From contig NZ_OZ197277.1 of assembly GCF_964291045.1 (NCBI RefSeq), forward strand, positions 620,001-684,000: a stretch of 64,000 nucleotides of DNA, given 5' to 3'. Made by a program: the position numbers and the translations under genes. Source of the DNA: PALSA-1444 sp964291045 (GTDB lineage Bacteria > Chlamydiota > Chlamydiia > Chlamydiales > Rhabdochlamydiaceae). Shown here one piece after another: positions 1-7,976 of the stretch; within the stretch, counting starts at the first letter, position 1, and every line of letters starts with the position of its first letter. The notes under the pieces are model-generated. The model was given only the letters and a program-made list of their open reading frames with translations. It was not told the origin of the DNA and did not search any database.

Positions 1-617
1 AAAAAGAACGGTGTAAGGAGCTATTACTAGAAGAGATCCGTTTAAACCCCTCTGATGAAGAGCCGTATAGACTCTTAGGGAAATTATTACACCCTTGGGA
101 AACCATCCCTGTTGGGGATCAAGGAACCTTTGGAAAAAAAGAGCTCTTACAAAAGTCCATTGAAAAACTTCCCCATCAAGCCAAAGCTTATCAACTGCTT
201 GCTAAAGAGGTTTTAACAGGAGAAAAAATACGGCTTCCTAATGGAGAGCATTTGACAAAGATAGAGCTTCTTGTCAAAGCGCATCAGCATGAACCTACAA
301 ATGCTCATGTACTGTGTGATCTAGCGCTGCTTCTAGAACCTGGGGAATCTGTCTTTTTATCAAATAACAAGCAGTATACCTCTATCTTACTTTTGAAGGA
401 GGCCATGCAAATAGAGCCAAGAGAGAGTAGAAGTTACCGCATCTTAGGAGAAAAACTTTTTCCTTGGGCAATTCTTCAATTAGATGATGGCACTTTAATC
501 GACAAATATAAAGTGCTTTTATGCTTTTTAGATTTAGAGCCTTTTGTAGCACTTGGTTTCCTTAAACATGGAAACATACCCACGAGAGATAATGTATTAA
601 CGCTTTTCAATTTATAG
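1..617 (+). CDS. TPR-like repeat protein, C-terminal part (5' end outside window)
   Basis: The frame is open from the left edge (codon phase starting at base 3) to TAG at 615-617, so about 204 C-terminal residues are visible. The first internal ATG, at 252, is not the start because repeat sequence continues upstream of it. The text contains degenerate copies of the repeat in the 1075-residue protein at 16533-19760: a stretch reading G-E-K-I-R-L-P-N-G-E-H, then a helix with L-L-V-K-A-H, then E-P-T-N-A, then L-A-L-L-L-E. I infer a protein-interaction scaffold of the same paralogous family; no enzymatic motif is visible. It converges on priA with only 9 bp between the stops and no hairpin. Whether it is an effector or cytosolic cannot be said. 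Confidence 0.75.
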   Translation, partial: KERCKELLLEEIRLNPSDEEPYRLLGKLLHPWETIPVGDQGTFGKKELLQKSIEKLPHQAKAYQLLAKEVLTGEKIRLPNGEHLTKIELLVKAHQHEPTNAHVLCDLALLLEPGESVFLSNNKQYTSILLLKEAMQIEPRESRSYRILGEKLFPWAILQLDDGTLIDKYKVLLCFLDLEPFVALGFLKHGNIPTRDNVLTLFNL

Positions 618-626
618 ATCTCTTTG

Positions 627-2837
627 TTAAAAATAGGTGGATAAAGGATCGATATCGATTAAAAGACGGATAGAAGAAGAGGTTGCAATACGGCTTAAAA
701 GATCAGAAAGAAGCGGTATTTTTTCTGCTTTAATTAAGCATTGAAACCGAAACTGGTTTTTAATTTTTGCATAGCCGCAGGGGGTGATAGGTAAAAATTC
801 AAAAGAGGAGGGAAGCTTTTGAGAGAGCTGATCTCTCACATGCTTTGCATACTTCTCTGTGAGCTTTTCATCTTCTCCTGTAAAAACAAGCTTAATGAGG
901 TGGCAAAAAGGAGGGTATTTAAAGGTTTTTCGGATCTTGATCTCCTCTTGATAAAACGCCTCATAATCTTGTTTAACAGCATGCTCAAAGAGGGGATGAG
1001 AAGGAAGGTTTGTTTGTAAAATCACCTCACCTTTAAGCTGCCCTCTTCCTGATCTTCCAGATACTTGGGTGACAAGTTGAAAGACGGTCTCAGAGGCCCT
1101 AAAGTCAGGGATATGTAAAGAGGCATCAGCATTTAAAATCCCCACTAATGTGACAGAGGGAAAATGGAGCCCTTTAGCAACCATTTGCGTTCCAATTAAA
1201 ATGTCTGCTTTTCCTGCACGGAACTGCTTAAATAGTTTATCATGACTTCCCTTATGCCGTGTTGTATCAGCATCCAGCCGTAATGTTCTTGCTTGAGGAA
1301 AAAGGAGTTTGAGAGTGCTTTCAATTTTTTCTGTTCCGCTTCCTTTAAATTGAAAAGAGTCTTGCGCCTTACATGTAGGACAAGAGCGCATTTGCTGCAC
1401 TGTGTAGTTACAGAGATGACAAGCAAGAGAAGAGGACTCTTTATGCAGCGTTAAGCTCATTGAACAAGAGGGGCACTGAACACTATTTCCACAAGAGAGG
1501 CATGTTAAAAGGGTGTGAAACCCTCTTCTATTGAGAAATAACACCGTCTGTTCTCCAAGATCTAGCCTCTCTTTGATACTGCTTAAGAGCTTTTGAGAAA
1601 AGAGCGTAAAGCCAGAAGCTTTTTGATATTCTTGTTTCATATCCACAACATGAATAAGCGGTAAAGAGGCGGTATCAGCTCTTTGTGTTAAGCAGTTTAA
1701 ATGGTACTTTCCTAAGGCTGCATTACTGTAGCTCTCAAGACTTGGAGTGGCGCTTCCTAAAATCACCGTAGCTCCTCTCATCTTACCCCGCATGACAGCC
1801 ACATCTCTTCCTTGATAACACGGCATTTCATCACTTTGTTTATACGCCCCGTCATGCTCTTCATCGACAATAATGAGACCTAAATTGGGAACAGGGCTAA
1901 AAAGAGCAGACCTTGGCCCTATTACTAAAGGAGCTTTACCTAAATAGATATTTTGCCAGCTGTCACGCCGCTCTCCATCACTTAATCTGTGATGTAAAAT
2001 GGCGACCTTTTCTTGAAACCTCCCTCTTAATCTTTCAAGAGTTTGAGAGGTGAGGGCAATTTCAGGAACAAGAAATAAAACAGAAAGACCCAGGCTTAAG
2101 GCGTATTCAATGGCTTGAAGATACACCTCTGTCTTCCCGCTCCCTGTCACTCCAAAGAGTAAATGCGTATGAAACTTCCTAGATAAAAGAGATGCTTGAA
2201 TCGAGGTTAGAGCAGCTTGCTGCTCATCATTTAGGCTTTTAGGCTTTGTCGGGAAAAAATCCCACGTGCTCATTAAAGAGCGGTCAATGACAAGGGGATT
2301 TAAAGAAACAATTTTTTCTTTCTCAAGTGAGGTAAGCGTAGATCTTGAAGATCCTGATTTTTCTAACAATTCAGAGAGAAATAGCCCTTGGGCATTTTTA
2401 AGTAAAATTTCTATGATACGCCTTTTTGCCCCTTGTAACTTCACACAATAAGATAGGAGTTCTTGAGGAGAAAGAAGCGGTTTTACAAATAACTGACTCT
2501 TTTCTTGCATCTCCTTACGGATAGAAGGAGGAAGAAGAAGCTTGATTACTTTAGAAAAAGGGGCGCTGTAGTACCTAGAAATCCATATCCCTAATTGTAA
2601 AAGATCAAGAGGCACTCTTGTTTGATGTTGACTTAACGCGTGGATAAAGCTGAGTTTAAGAAAAGAAGAGTCCTTTTTTAACTCTAAAACAGTTCCAGTA
2701 GAGAGTTTATTTCTTAAAGGAACAATCACTCTTGATCCTGCATGCACCTCACCATACAGCTCTTCTGGAATTTGATAGTCTAAGGGTTTGGGGACCGCAA
2801 GATCGAGGACGATAGATACGTATTTAAACTCTTCCAT
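627..2837 (-). CDS. priA: Primosomal protein N' (PriA replication-restart helicase)
   Basis: 736 residues, normal length for PriA, the 3'-to-5' helicase that reloads the replisome at stalled forks. Visible parts in order: an N-terminal DNA-binding region (about 1-110), Walker A G-V-T-G-S-G-K-T at 229-236, the DEEH box at 325-328, four CxxC zinc pairs (CLSC, CPSC, CHLC, CPTC) in about 440-490, and a helicase C-terminal half with G-T-Q-M-V-A-K-G-L and S-G-R-S-G-R-G motifs. It starts at ATG 2835-2837. Its first 58 bases lie inside the end of the upstream unknown gene (2780-3625), which suggests co-transcription. All expected catalytic motifs are present. Confidence 0.97.
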   Translation of the reverse strand: MEEFKYVSIVLDLAVPKPLDYQIPEELYGEVHAGSRVIVPLRNKLSTGTVLELKKDSSFLKLSFIHALSQHQTRVPLDLLQLGIWISRYYSAPFSKVIKLLLPPSIRKEMQEKSQLFVKPLLSPQELLSYCVKLQGAKRRIIEILLKNAQGLFLSELLEKSGSSRSTLTSLEKEKIVSLNPLVIDRSLMSTWDFFPTKPKSLNDEQQAALTSIQASLLSRKFHTHLLFGVTGSGKTEVYLQAIEYALSLGLSVLFLVPEIALTSQTLERLRGRFQEKVAILHHRLSDGERRDSWQNIYLGKAPLVIGPRSALFSPVPNLGLIIVDEEHDGAYKQSDEMPCYQGRDVAVMRGKMRGATVILGSATPSLESYSNAALGKYHLNCLTQRADTASLPLIHVVDMKQEYQKASGFTLFSQKLLSSIKERLDLGEQTVLFLNRRGFHTLLTCLSCGNSVQCPSCSMSLTLHKESSSLACHLCNYTVQQMRSCPTCKAQDSFQFKGSGTEKIESTLKLLFPQARTLRLDADTTRHKGSHDKLFKQFRAGKADILIGTQMVAKGLHFPSVTLVGILNADASLHIPDFRASETVFQLVTQVSGRSGRGQLKGEVILQTNLPSHPLFEHAVKQDYEAFYQEEIKIRKTFKYPPFCHLIKLVFTGEDEKLTEKYAKHVRDQLSQKLPSSFEFLPITPCGYAKIKNQFRFQCLIKAEKIPLLSDLLSRIATSSSIRLLIDIDPLSTYF

Positions 2838-3625
2838 AATAATTGTTTTTGCTGAGGATGGTGAAGGTAGGCTTGGATAGGCTCTAAGAGAAAAAGAGGT
2901 TTTTTATTTAAAAAATGTTCAAGAGTTGCGCTATTTTGCCGGTAGTATTGAGCAAGCATCGTTGTTTTCCATAACTGCAAGGGAGGGCAAATGACAAACT
3001 CTAAAGCGTGATTACTGAGTAAAAGATCAAATCCCCCCTCTTTTTCAAGCTCTTTTACACTTAAAAGAGATGCTGGGGTGATGAGGTGAGAAATCGCTCT
3101 ACAAAGATTTTTTAAAAAAGAGAGCTCTTCTTGATGCTCTTCAAAAAAGAGAATTACAACACTGCTTTGAAGATAAACAGCATCCCATAGATTCTCCATT
3201 TTTTTGGCCAAATGATCACTTAAAGCCTCTGGATTCAAGATGAGATCTGGAAACACTTTCTCTAACAGTTTTTTTAGATCATGATCATGAGTAAGAGAGG
3301 GCTTTGAAGAAAGAGCGTCTTTTGGGCTCTCTCCCTTTTTCTCTTCTTTCTTGTCCTTTTCCTTGTCCTTTTCTTCTAGAGGGGGGAAGAGTTTAGCTTC
3401 TTTTGAAGGCTCTTTTGCAACATCCTGGCTTTTAACTTGGGAGGGAAGAGGGGGTAAAAGGGGAGGAGGAAGAGGCTTGATGACTGTTTTTAAAAGAGGA
3501 GCGTTTTTAAAATAGTTCACTTCCTCTTCTTTAGCAAGAAGAGCCTGGGTATGAGGCATCATCTCTTGTAAGAGAAGTAAAGCTTGCTGAAGAAGGGGCT
3601 GTGTTAAAGAGGGGCGTTTTTTCAA
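2780..3625 (-). CDS. Unknown protein with Lys/Glu/Pro-rich linker, coupled to priA
   Basis: 281 residues, not recognised. The N-terminal third is Leu/Gln-rich and then proline-rich (P-L-P-P-P-L-L-P-P-L). A strongly charged Lys/Glu run follows at about 85-110. The C-terminal half looks globular and mixed helical, with aromatic-rich segments (V-V-I-L-F-F-E-E-H-Q). There is no signal peptide or clear membrane segment. The 3' end overlaps priA by 58 bp on the same strand. Chlamydia also has an uncharacterised gene beside priA, so this may be its diverged counterpart, but I cannot verify that. A role linked to DNA replication would be guilt by association only. Confidence 0.7.
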   Translation of the reverse strand: MKKRPSLTQPLLQQALLLLQEMMPHTQALLAKEEEVNYFKNAPLLKTVIKPLPPPLLPPLPSQVKSQDVAKEPSKEAKLFPPLEEKDKEKDKKEEKKGESPKDALSSKPSLTHDHDLKKLLEKVFPDLILNPEALSDHLAKKMENLWDAVYLQSSVVILFFEEHQEELSFLKNLCRAISHLITPASLLSVKELEKEGGFDLLLSNHALEFVICPPLQLWKTTMLAQYYRQNSATLEHFLNKKPLFLLEPIQAYLHHPQQKQLLWKSLNTYLSSSILRSPNP

Positions 3626-3724
3626 GCGGTTTCTAATCTTACAAGGTATTTAAGGTGTATTGATACCCTTATTTTACTTAAGAGTCAGTTTAAGAGCGAA
3701 GGTAAAAAGAAGCGCTTAAGACTT

Positions 3725-4639
3725 TTATTCATTTATATCAAATAACATCTTAGCGTAGTGGTGAGGATCAAACGGGGTAAAATCTCCCTCTTTTTCTCCA
3801 AGGCCTATCCACTGAATGGGAATGCCAAGTTCTTGATAAATAGGGAGCGCAATGCCCCCTTTTGCACTTCCATCTAGTTTAGAGAGAATAATACCTGTTA
3901 ACGGGGTAAATTGATGAAAGACTCTTGCTTGCTCAACCCCATTTTGCCCAGTTGTAGCGTCTAAAACAAGGAGCACTTCATGAGGCGCATCCTCTACTAC
4001 TTTTAAGCATGTTTTTTGTATTTTTTCTAGCTCATGCATGAGATCAGCTTTATTTTGGAGCCTTCCTGCCGTATCGATGATGACGGTGTCTATTTTTTTA
4101 GAGGTAGCGGATTTAAGCGCGTCAAACACCACACCGGAAGGGTCACTGCCTAATTTGGCCTTAACGATATCCACTCCAATTTTTTCTGACCATAATGTTA
4201 ACTGATGAACAGCTCCTGCTCTAAAGGTGTCTGCAGCTGCTAGGAGTACGGTTTTTCCCTCTTTTTTTAAAGAGTTCGCCAGTTTTGCAATGGAGGTGGT
4301 TTTTCCACTTCCATTAACTCCTACCACTAAAATCACATGAGGAGATCCTTGATAAGAGCTTGGGGAAGATTTAAGTTGAAGAAGAGACTCTGTATAAAGA
4401 CGGAGGTGATGCAGTATCTCTTCTCCCTGAGCACCTGGATGCTTTTTCACAAACCGCTTAACCTCTTGGATATACGCCTCTGTCATCTGAGATCCCATGT
4501 CAGCTTCATAGAGAATCTGCTCAAGTTTTTCATACTGCTCTTCTGAAAGAGGGTCTTTAAAAAGGGCTTTAAGTCTTGATCCTAAATAAAAAGTTGTTTT
4601 ACTGACCTTTGATGTCAGTTTCTTAAAAAATTCAAACAT
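3725..4639 (-). CDS. ftsY: Signal recognition particle receptor FtsY
   Basis: 304 residues, the SRP-type GTPase that docks ribosome-SRP complexes at the inner membrane for co-translational insertion. Motifs are complete: G1 G-V-N-G-S-G-K-T at 107-114, D-T-F-R-A-G-A at 137-143, G3 D-T-A-G-R at 189-193 and S-K-L-D-G-S-A-K-G-G at 253-262. The N domain is short and starts M-F-E-F-F-K-K-L; the long acidic A domain of enterobacterial FtsY is missing, as in many compact FtsY proteins. ATG is at 4637-4639 with a weak ribosome site. It is divergent from sucC; in Chlamydia ftsY lies close to the sucCD-htrA region too, which supports the phylum assignment. Confidence 0.97.
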   Translation of the reverse strand: MFEFFKKLTSKVSKTTFYLGSRLKALFKDPLSEEQYEKLEQILYEADMGSQMTEAYIQEVKRFVKKHPGAQGEEILHHLRLYTESLLQLKSSPSSYQGSPHVILVVGVNGSGKTTSIAKLANSLKKEGKTVLLAAADTFRAGAVHQLTLWSEKIGVDIVKAKLGSDPSGVVFDALKSATSKKIDTVIIDTAGRLQNKADLMHELEKIQKTCLKVVEDAPHEVLLVLDATTGQNGVEQARVFHQFTPLTGIILSKLDGSAKGGIALPIYQELGIPIQWIGLGEKEGDFTPFDPHHYAKMLFDINE

Positions 4640-4824
4640 AGTACTTACCCATTAAAAAAACAGTTTTTTTATTTAAGATTTTAAAAAGAAGGAGCCTCTA
4701 TGAAAGAGAGGTCATCTTTACAAAATACGATCAGATTAACCAAGGGAGGGATTGTTTGTAAATAACAATAGATGTAAACACTTGATTTGAATTTTAAAAT
4801 TCCTCATAAGGAAAAAAAGTTTGA

Positions 4825-4841
4825 ATGAGAGGGGGGGGGGT
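4825..4841 (+). promoter_or_regulatory. G10 tract forming the ribosome-binding region of sucC
   Basis: Ten consecutive G (4831-4840) directly precede the sucC ATG at 4842, separated by one T. The G run with the preceding GAGA is the only Shine-Dalgarno-like sequence. An out-of-frame ATG sits at 4825, 17 bases upstream of the real start; gain of one G would bring it in frame. Homopolymers of this length are prone to slipped-strand length change, so spacing and start use could vary. Phase variation is inferred, not shown. Confidence 0.55.
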
Positions 4842-6017
4842 ATGCATCTTCATGAATATCAAGCCAAAGAAATGTTACAAAAAGCTGGCATCCTTGTGCC
4901 TCCTTTTAAAGTGATTAATCATGTATCTGAGGTAGATCAAAGTTTAGATGAGCTCATGAGTGACGCTGCCTTTGTTAAGGTGCAAGTACATGCTGGAGGG
5001 AGGGGTAAGGCTGGCGGTGTAAAACTGGGTAAGAACCAAGAAGAGGTAAAAGCTGTTGTAAGTGAGCTTCTTGGCATGAGTTTCTGTAATGCCCAAACAG
5101 GAGGAAGGGAGATCCCTGTTCAAAAGGTTATTATCACGCCTCCTATCACGGTCATGAAAGAGTTTTATATCAGTCTTCTGATCGATAGAGCAGAAAAAGA
5201 GCTTATTCTGATCGCTTCTTCTCAGGGAGGAGTAGATATTGAAGAGGTGGCTAAAAATGATCCGCAAAAGATTTTAAGACTAAAGCTTTACCAAGGGAAA
5301 TTAAGGCCGTATCACTTACTTAGACTCTCTAAAATGCTAGGGTGGGAAAAAGAGGTGTTAACACAAGGAAAAGATCTAATTGAAAAAATGATCACGCTTT
5401 TTATGCAAAATGATGCTCTTATCATAGAAATTAATCCCCTTGTGCTAGATGCACAAGGAATGCTAAATGCGTTAGATGCAAAAATCACTCTCGATGATAC
5501 CGCCTTATTTAGACAGCCTCTTCTTGCTACCTATTTTGATCCTACTCAAGATGCTATCAAAGAGACATTAGCAAGAGAGCATGACCTTTCTTACGTTGAG
5601 CTTAAAGGTAGTATTGGGTGCATGGTTAACGGGGCAGGACTTGCTATGGCCACAATGGATATGATTGCCCATGTTGGAGGGTCTGCTGCTAATTTTCTTG
5701 ATGTGGGAGGGAGCGCAACAATAGATAAGATCCGGGCAGGGCTTGATATTATTTTATCTGATAGCCAGGTAAGAGTTGTTTTAATCAATATTTTTGGAGG
5801 TATTATGAACTGTGAAACGTTTGCAGAGGGTGTCATCTCTTCTTTAAAAGAAAAAAAGCATTTAGTGCCTCTTGTTGTGAGAATGGAGGGGACAGAGAGC
5901 GAAAAAGGGAGAGCGCTTCTAGAAGCATCTAAACTTCCCATTCATCTTGCAGACTCATTACTTGAGTGCGCAAAACTCTCTCTTAGGGAGGCTGGGTATG
6001 GGAATACTTGTTCATAA
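4842..6017 (+). CDS. sucC: Succinyl-CoA synthetase (ADP-forming) beta subunit
   Basis: 391 residues from ATG 4842, giving the family N-terminus M-H-L-H-E-Y-Q-A-K; a longer frame from TTG 4821 only translates the poly-G run. The ATP-grasp domain occupies about the first 240 residues (V-Q-V-H-A-G-G-R-G-K-A-G-G nucleotide contact). The C-terminal ligase domain has the G-x-V-N-G-A-G-L-A-M and D-V-G-G-S-A motifs. With SucD it makes ATP or GTP plus succinate from succinyl-CoA in the truncated chlamydial TCA cycle. The 3' end overlaps sucD by 20 bp, so the two are translationally coupled. Divergent from ftsY across 202 bp. Confidence 0.97.
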   Translation: MHLHEYQAKEMLQKAGILVPPFKVINHVSEVDQSLDELMSDAAFVKVQVHAGGRGKAGGVKLGKNQEEVKAVVSELLGMSFCNAQTGGREIPVQKVIITPPITVMKEFYISLLIDRAEKELILIASSQGGVDIEEVAKNDPQKILRLKLYQGKLRPYHLLRLSKMLGWEKEVLTQGKDLIEKMITLFMQNDALIIEINPLVLDAQGMLNALDAKITLDDTALFRQPLLATYFDPTQDAIKETLAREHDLSYVELKGSIGCMVNGAGLAMATMDMIAHVGGSAANFLDVGGSATIDKIRAGLDIILSDSQVRVVLINIFGGIMNCETFAEGVISSLKEKKHLVPLVVRMEGTESEKGRALLEASKLPIHLADSLLECAKLSLREAGYGNTCS

Positions 6018-6888
6018 AAAGAGTAAAATCATCACACAAGGAATATCGGGTAAATCAGGAAGGTTTCATACAGAGCAGTGTTTAAAATACGGCTCTTCTA
6101 TCGTAGGGGGTGTGACCCCTTTTAAAGGGGGGAGCACCATCTTTGACTTACCCGTCTTTGATACGGTTTACGAGGCTAAAGAAATCCTTAATCCTGATGT
6201 AAGTCTGATCTTTGTTCCTCCGCAGTTTGCTGCAAACGCGATATTAGAGGCAGAAGAGGCTAAAATCCCTTTAATTGTGTGTATCACAGAAGGTATTCCG
6301 GTAAAAGATATGCTAGAGGTGAGTGATGTGATGAGAAGCTCTTATCACAGTAGACTCCTTGGTCCAAATTGCCCTGGCATCATCACCCCAGGAGAGTGTA
6401 AAGTGGGGATTATGCCAGGCTATATTCACCAAAAGGGGAAAATAGGGATTGTCTCAAGATCGGGCACTTTAACCTATGAGGCAGCAAGACAAACATCTCT
6501 TTTAAACTTAGGACAATCGACTTGTGTAGGGATTGGAGGGGACGCTCTTTCTGGGACATCGTTTATCGATATTTTGAAACTGTTTGAAGAAGACCCTCAA
6601 ACAGAGGGCATTTTACTCATTGGAGAAATTGGAGGAGGCGCTGAAGAAGAGGCGGCAGAGTGGATTAAAACCTATTGTAGCAAGCCTGTTGCTGCCTTTA
6701 TCGCAGGGATATCAGCCCCTTCAGGAAGACGGATGGGGCATGCAGGAGCGATTATATCCCAAGGAAAAGGGCTAGCAAGAGATAAGATCTATGCGTTAGA
6801 GTCAGCTGGCGCCTTTGTGGCTAAAACACCTGATCAAATGGGATTTCAGATGAAAAGAGCTCTTGAGCAGCATCAAAACAGGGTATGA
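5998..6888 (+). CDS. sucD: Succinyl-CoA synthetase alpha subunit
   Basis: 296 residues from ATG 5998, preceded by AGGGAGG eight bases upstream; an in-frame ATG at 5947 would add 17 residues not found in the family. The N-terminal CoA-binding Rossmann fold has K-I-I-T-Q-G-I-S-G-K-S-G. A central G-P-N-C-P-G-I motif follows. The active-site phosphohistidine lies in R-R-M-G-H-A-G-A-I-I-S near the C-terminus. It forms the alpha-beta ligase with SucC and ends at a strong bidirectional hairpin shared with the convergent transporter gene. No key residue is missing. Confidence 0.97.
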   Translation: MGILVHKKSKIITQGISGKSGRFHTEQCLKYGSSIVGGVTPFKGGSTIFDLPVFDTVYEAKEILNPDVSLIFVPPQFAANAILEAEEAKIPLIVCITEGIPVKDMLEVSDVMRSSYHSRLLGPNCPGIITPGECKVGIMPGYIHQKGKIGIVSRSGTLTYEAARQTSLLNLGQSTCVGIGGDALSGTSFIDILKLFEEDPQTEGILLIGEIGGGAEEEAAEWIKTYCSKPVAAFIAGISAPSGRRMGHAGAIISQGKGLARDKIYALESAGAFVAKTPDQMGFQMKRALEQHQNRV

Positions 6889-6912
6889 GGATCTTTGTGT
6901 GGATGCAAAACA

Positions 6913-6944
6913 AAAAGCTTGGAAAATCTTTCCAAGCTTTTTTT
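6913..6944. terminator. Bidirectional Rho-independent terminator
   Basis: Perfect 11-bp stem (AAGCTTGGAAA at 6915-6925 with its complement at 6929-6939) and a 3-base loop, flanked by A and T runs on both sides. It lies between the convergent ends of sucD and the DMT transporter, so it can stop transcription from either side. Confidence 0.9.
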
Positions 6945-6966
6945 GCTTCTCAGTATCAAGTGCATT

Positions 6967-7899
6967 TTAAGCTGTGACTTTTTGCTTGGTTAAATACCCT
7001 TGATGCAGTTCTGTATAATACACAATAAAGAGACCTAAAGAGACTGTAACAGTTGAGATAAAGATGAGCCAAGAGGGGACTTCTCCTAAGAAAATCCATC
7101 CATGTAAAGAAGCAAAAACTGGACTTAAAAGACCCATGAAAGAAAGAAATGTTGCGGTCAGTCTTTTGAGGAGCATTCCGTAGATATTGTAGCAGATGAT
7201 ATTAGAAATCAAAGCCATGAGCGTTGTCCATCCCAAAAACGGAAGCATAGATCCTGCCATTAAGGGAGTGGGATTCCAAGATTCAACATAAAAAGAGTGG
7301 ATGAGCGCAATCATGCTCCCAACTAACATGCTGCCGCCATTTGCGACAAGGGGGGACATGTTGTGATCTCTTACCATGAGTCTAAGCAGCACCCATCCGT
7401 AGACAGAGGCTAAAGAGGCTCCAATCATGGCTAAAGAAGGCCAGGAGAGGAAATGAAAAGCAGATAATAGCCCCTCTGAACCGGTTTGTAACAGGAGAAT
7501 GGGAATCATCCCCATAACCCCAAGAGTAAGTCCGATCCATTTTCTTAAATTCATTTTTTCTCCAAAATGAAGGTAAGAGAAAAAGGCTGTAAAAAAAGGA
7601 GAGAGGCTATAAATGAAGCAAGCTTTTGCAGCGGTTAGATATTGAAGAGCCCAAAACTCTAAGACATTGGTGAGATAAATGCTAAAAAACCCCAGAAGCG
7701 TAATAGAGAGGAGCTGCACTTTAGAGAGTTTTAAAAGAGATTTCTTGGTTAATACAAGATAGGTGAGAAGAATCACGCTCCCAATCCCCATCCTTACAGC
7801 GGTTAAAAAGATCGGAGGGCTATATTGAAGAGCCACTTTTGCAAGAGAAAACATGCTAGACCAAAGGGCATACATCATCGTGACAGTCATTATGAGCAT
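6967..7899 (-). CDS. EamA/DMT-superfamily transporter
   Basis: 310 residues from ATG 7897-7899 with AGAGG eight bases upstream; a longer TTG-initiated frame to 7941 is less likely. About ten hydrophobic helices in two EamA halves are visible, for example A-L-W-S-S-M-F-S-L-A-K near the N-terminus and the second-half stretch starting P-S-L-A-M-I-G-A-S-L. DMT carriers move metabolites across the inner membrane; chlamydial members include a proven S-adenosylmethionine carrier, but the substrate here cannot be read from the sequence. The gene is between sucD (convergent) and htrA (77 bp upstream, same strand). Confidence 0.9.
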   Translation of the reverse strand: MLIMTVTMMYALWSSMFSLAKVALQYSPPIFLTAVRMGIGSVILLTYLVLTKKSLLKLSKVQLLSITLLGFFSIYLTNVLEFWALQYLTAAKACFIYSLSPFFTAFFSYLHFGEKMNLRKWIGLTLGVMGMIPILLLQTGSEGLLSAFHFLSWPSLAMIGASLASVYGWVLLRLMVRDHNMSPLVANGGSMLVGSMIALIHSFYVESWNPTPLMAGSMLPFLGWTTLMALISNIICYNIYGMLLKRLTATFLSFMGLLSPVFASLHGWIFLGEVPSWLIFISTVTVSLGLFIVYYTELHQGYLTKQKVTA

Positions 7900-7976
7900 A
7901 AAAAAAACCTCTAATTGTCTTAAATTGTAGCATAAGAGCAATTAGAGGAGTAATAAACCGTCAAAATTTTTAGTTT

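Noticed and set aside
252..617. 121-residue ORF as a complete gene
   Set aside because: The same frame is open to the left edge and shows repeat sequence upstream of ATG 252, so it is the tail of a larger gene.
4821..4841. TTG 4821 as the sucC start
   Set aside because: It would translate the poly-G run; ATG 4842 gives the exact family N-terminus.
5591..5941. 116-residue minus-strand ORF in sucC
   Set aside because: Antisense shadow of a well-conserved enzyme gene; no family features or ribosome site.
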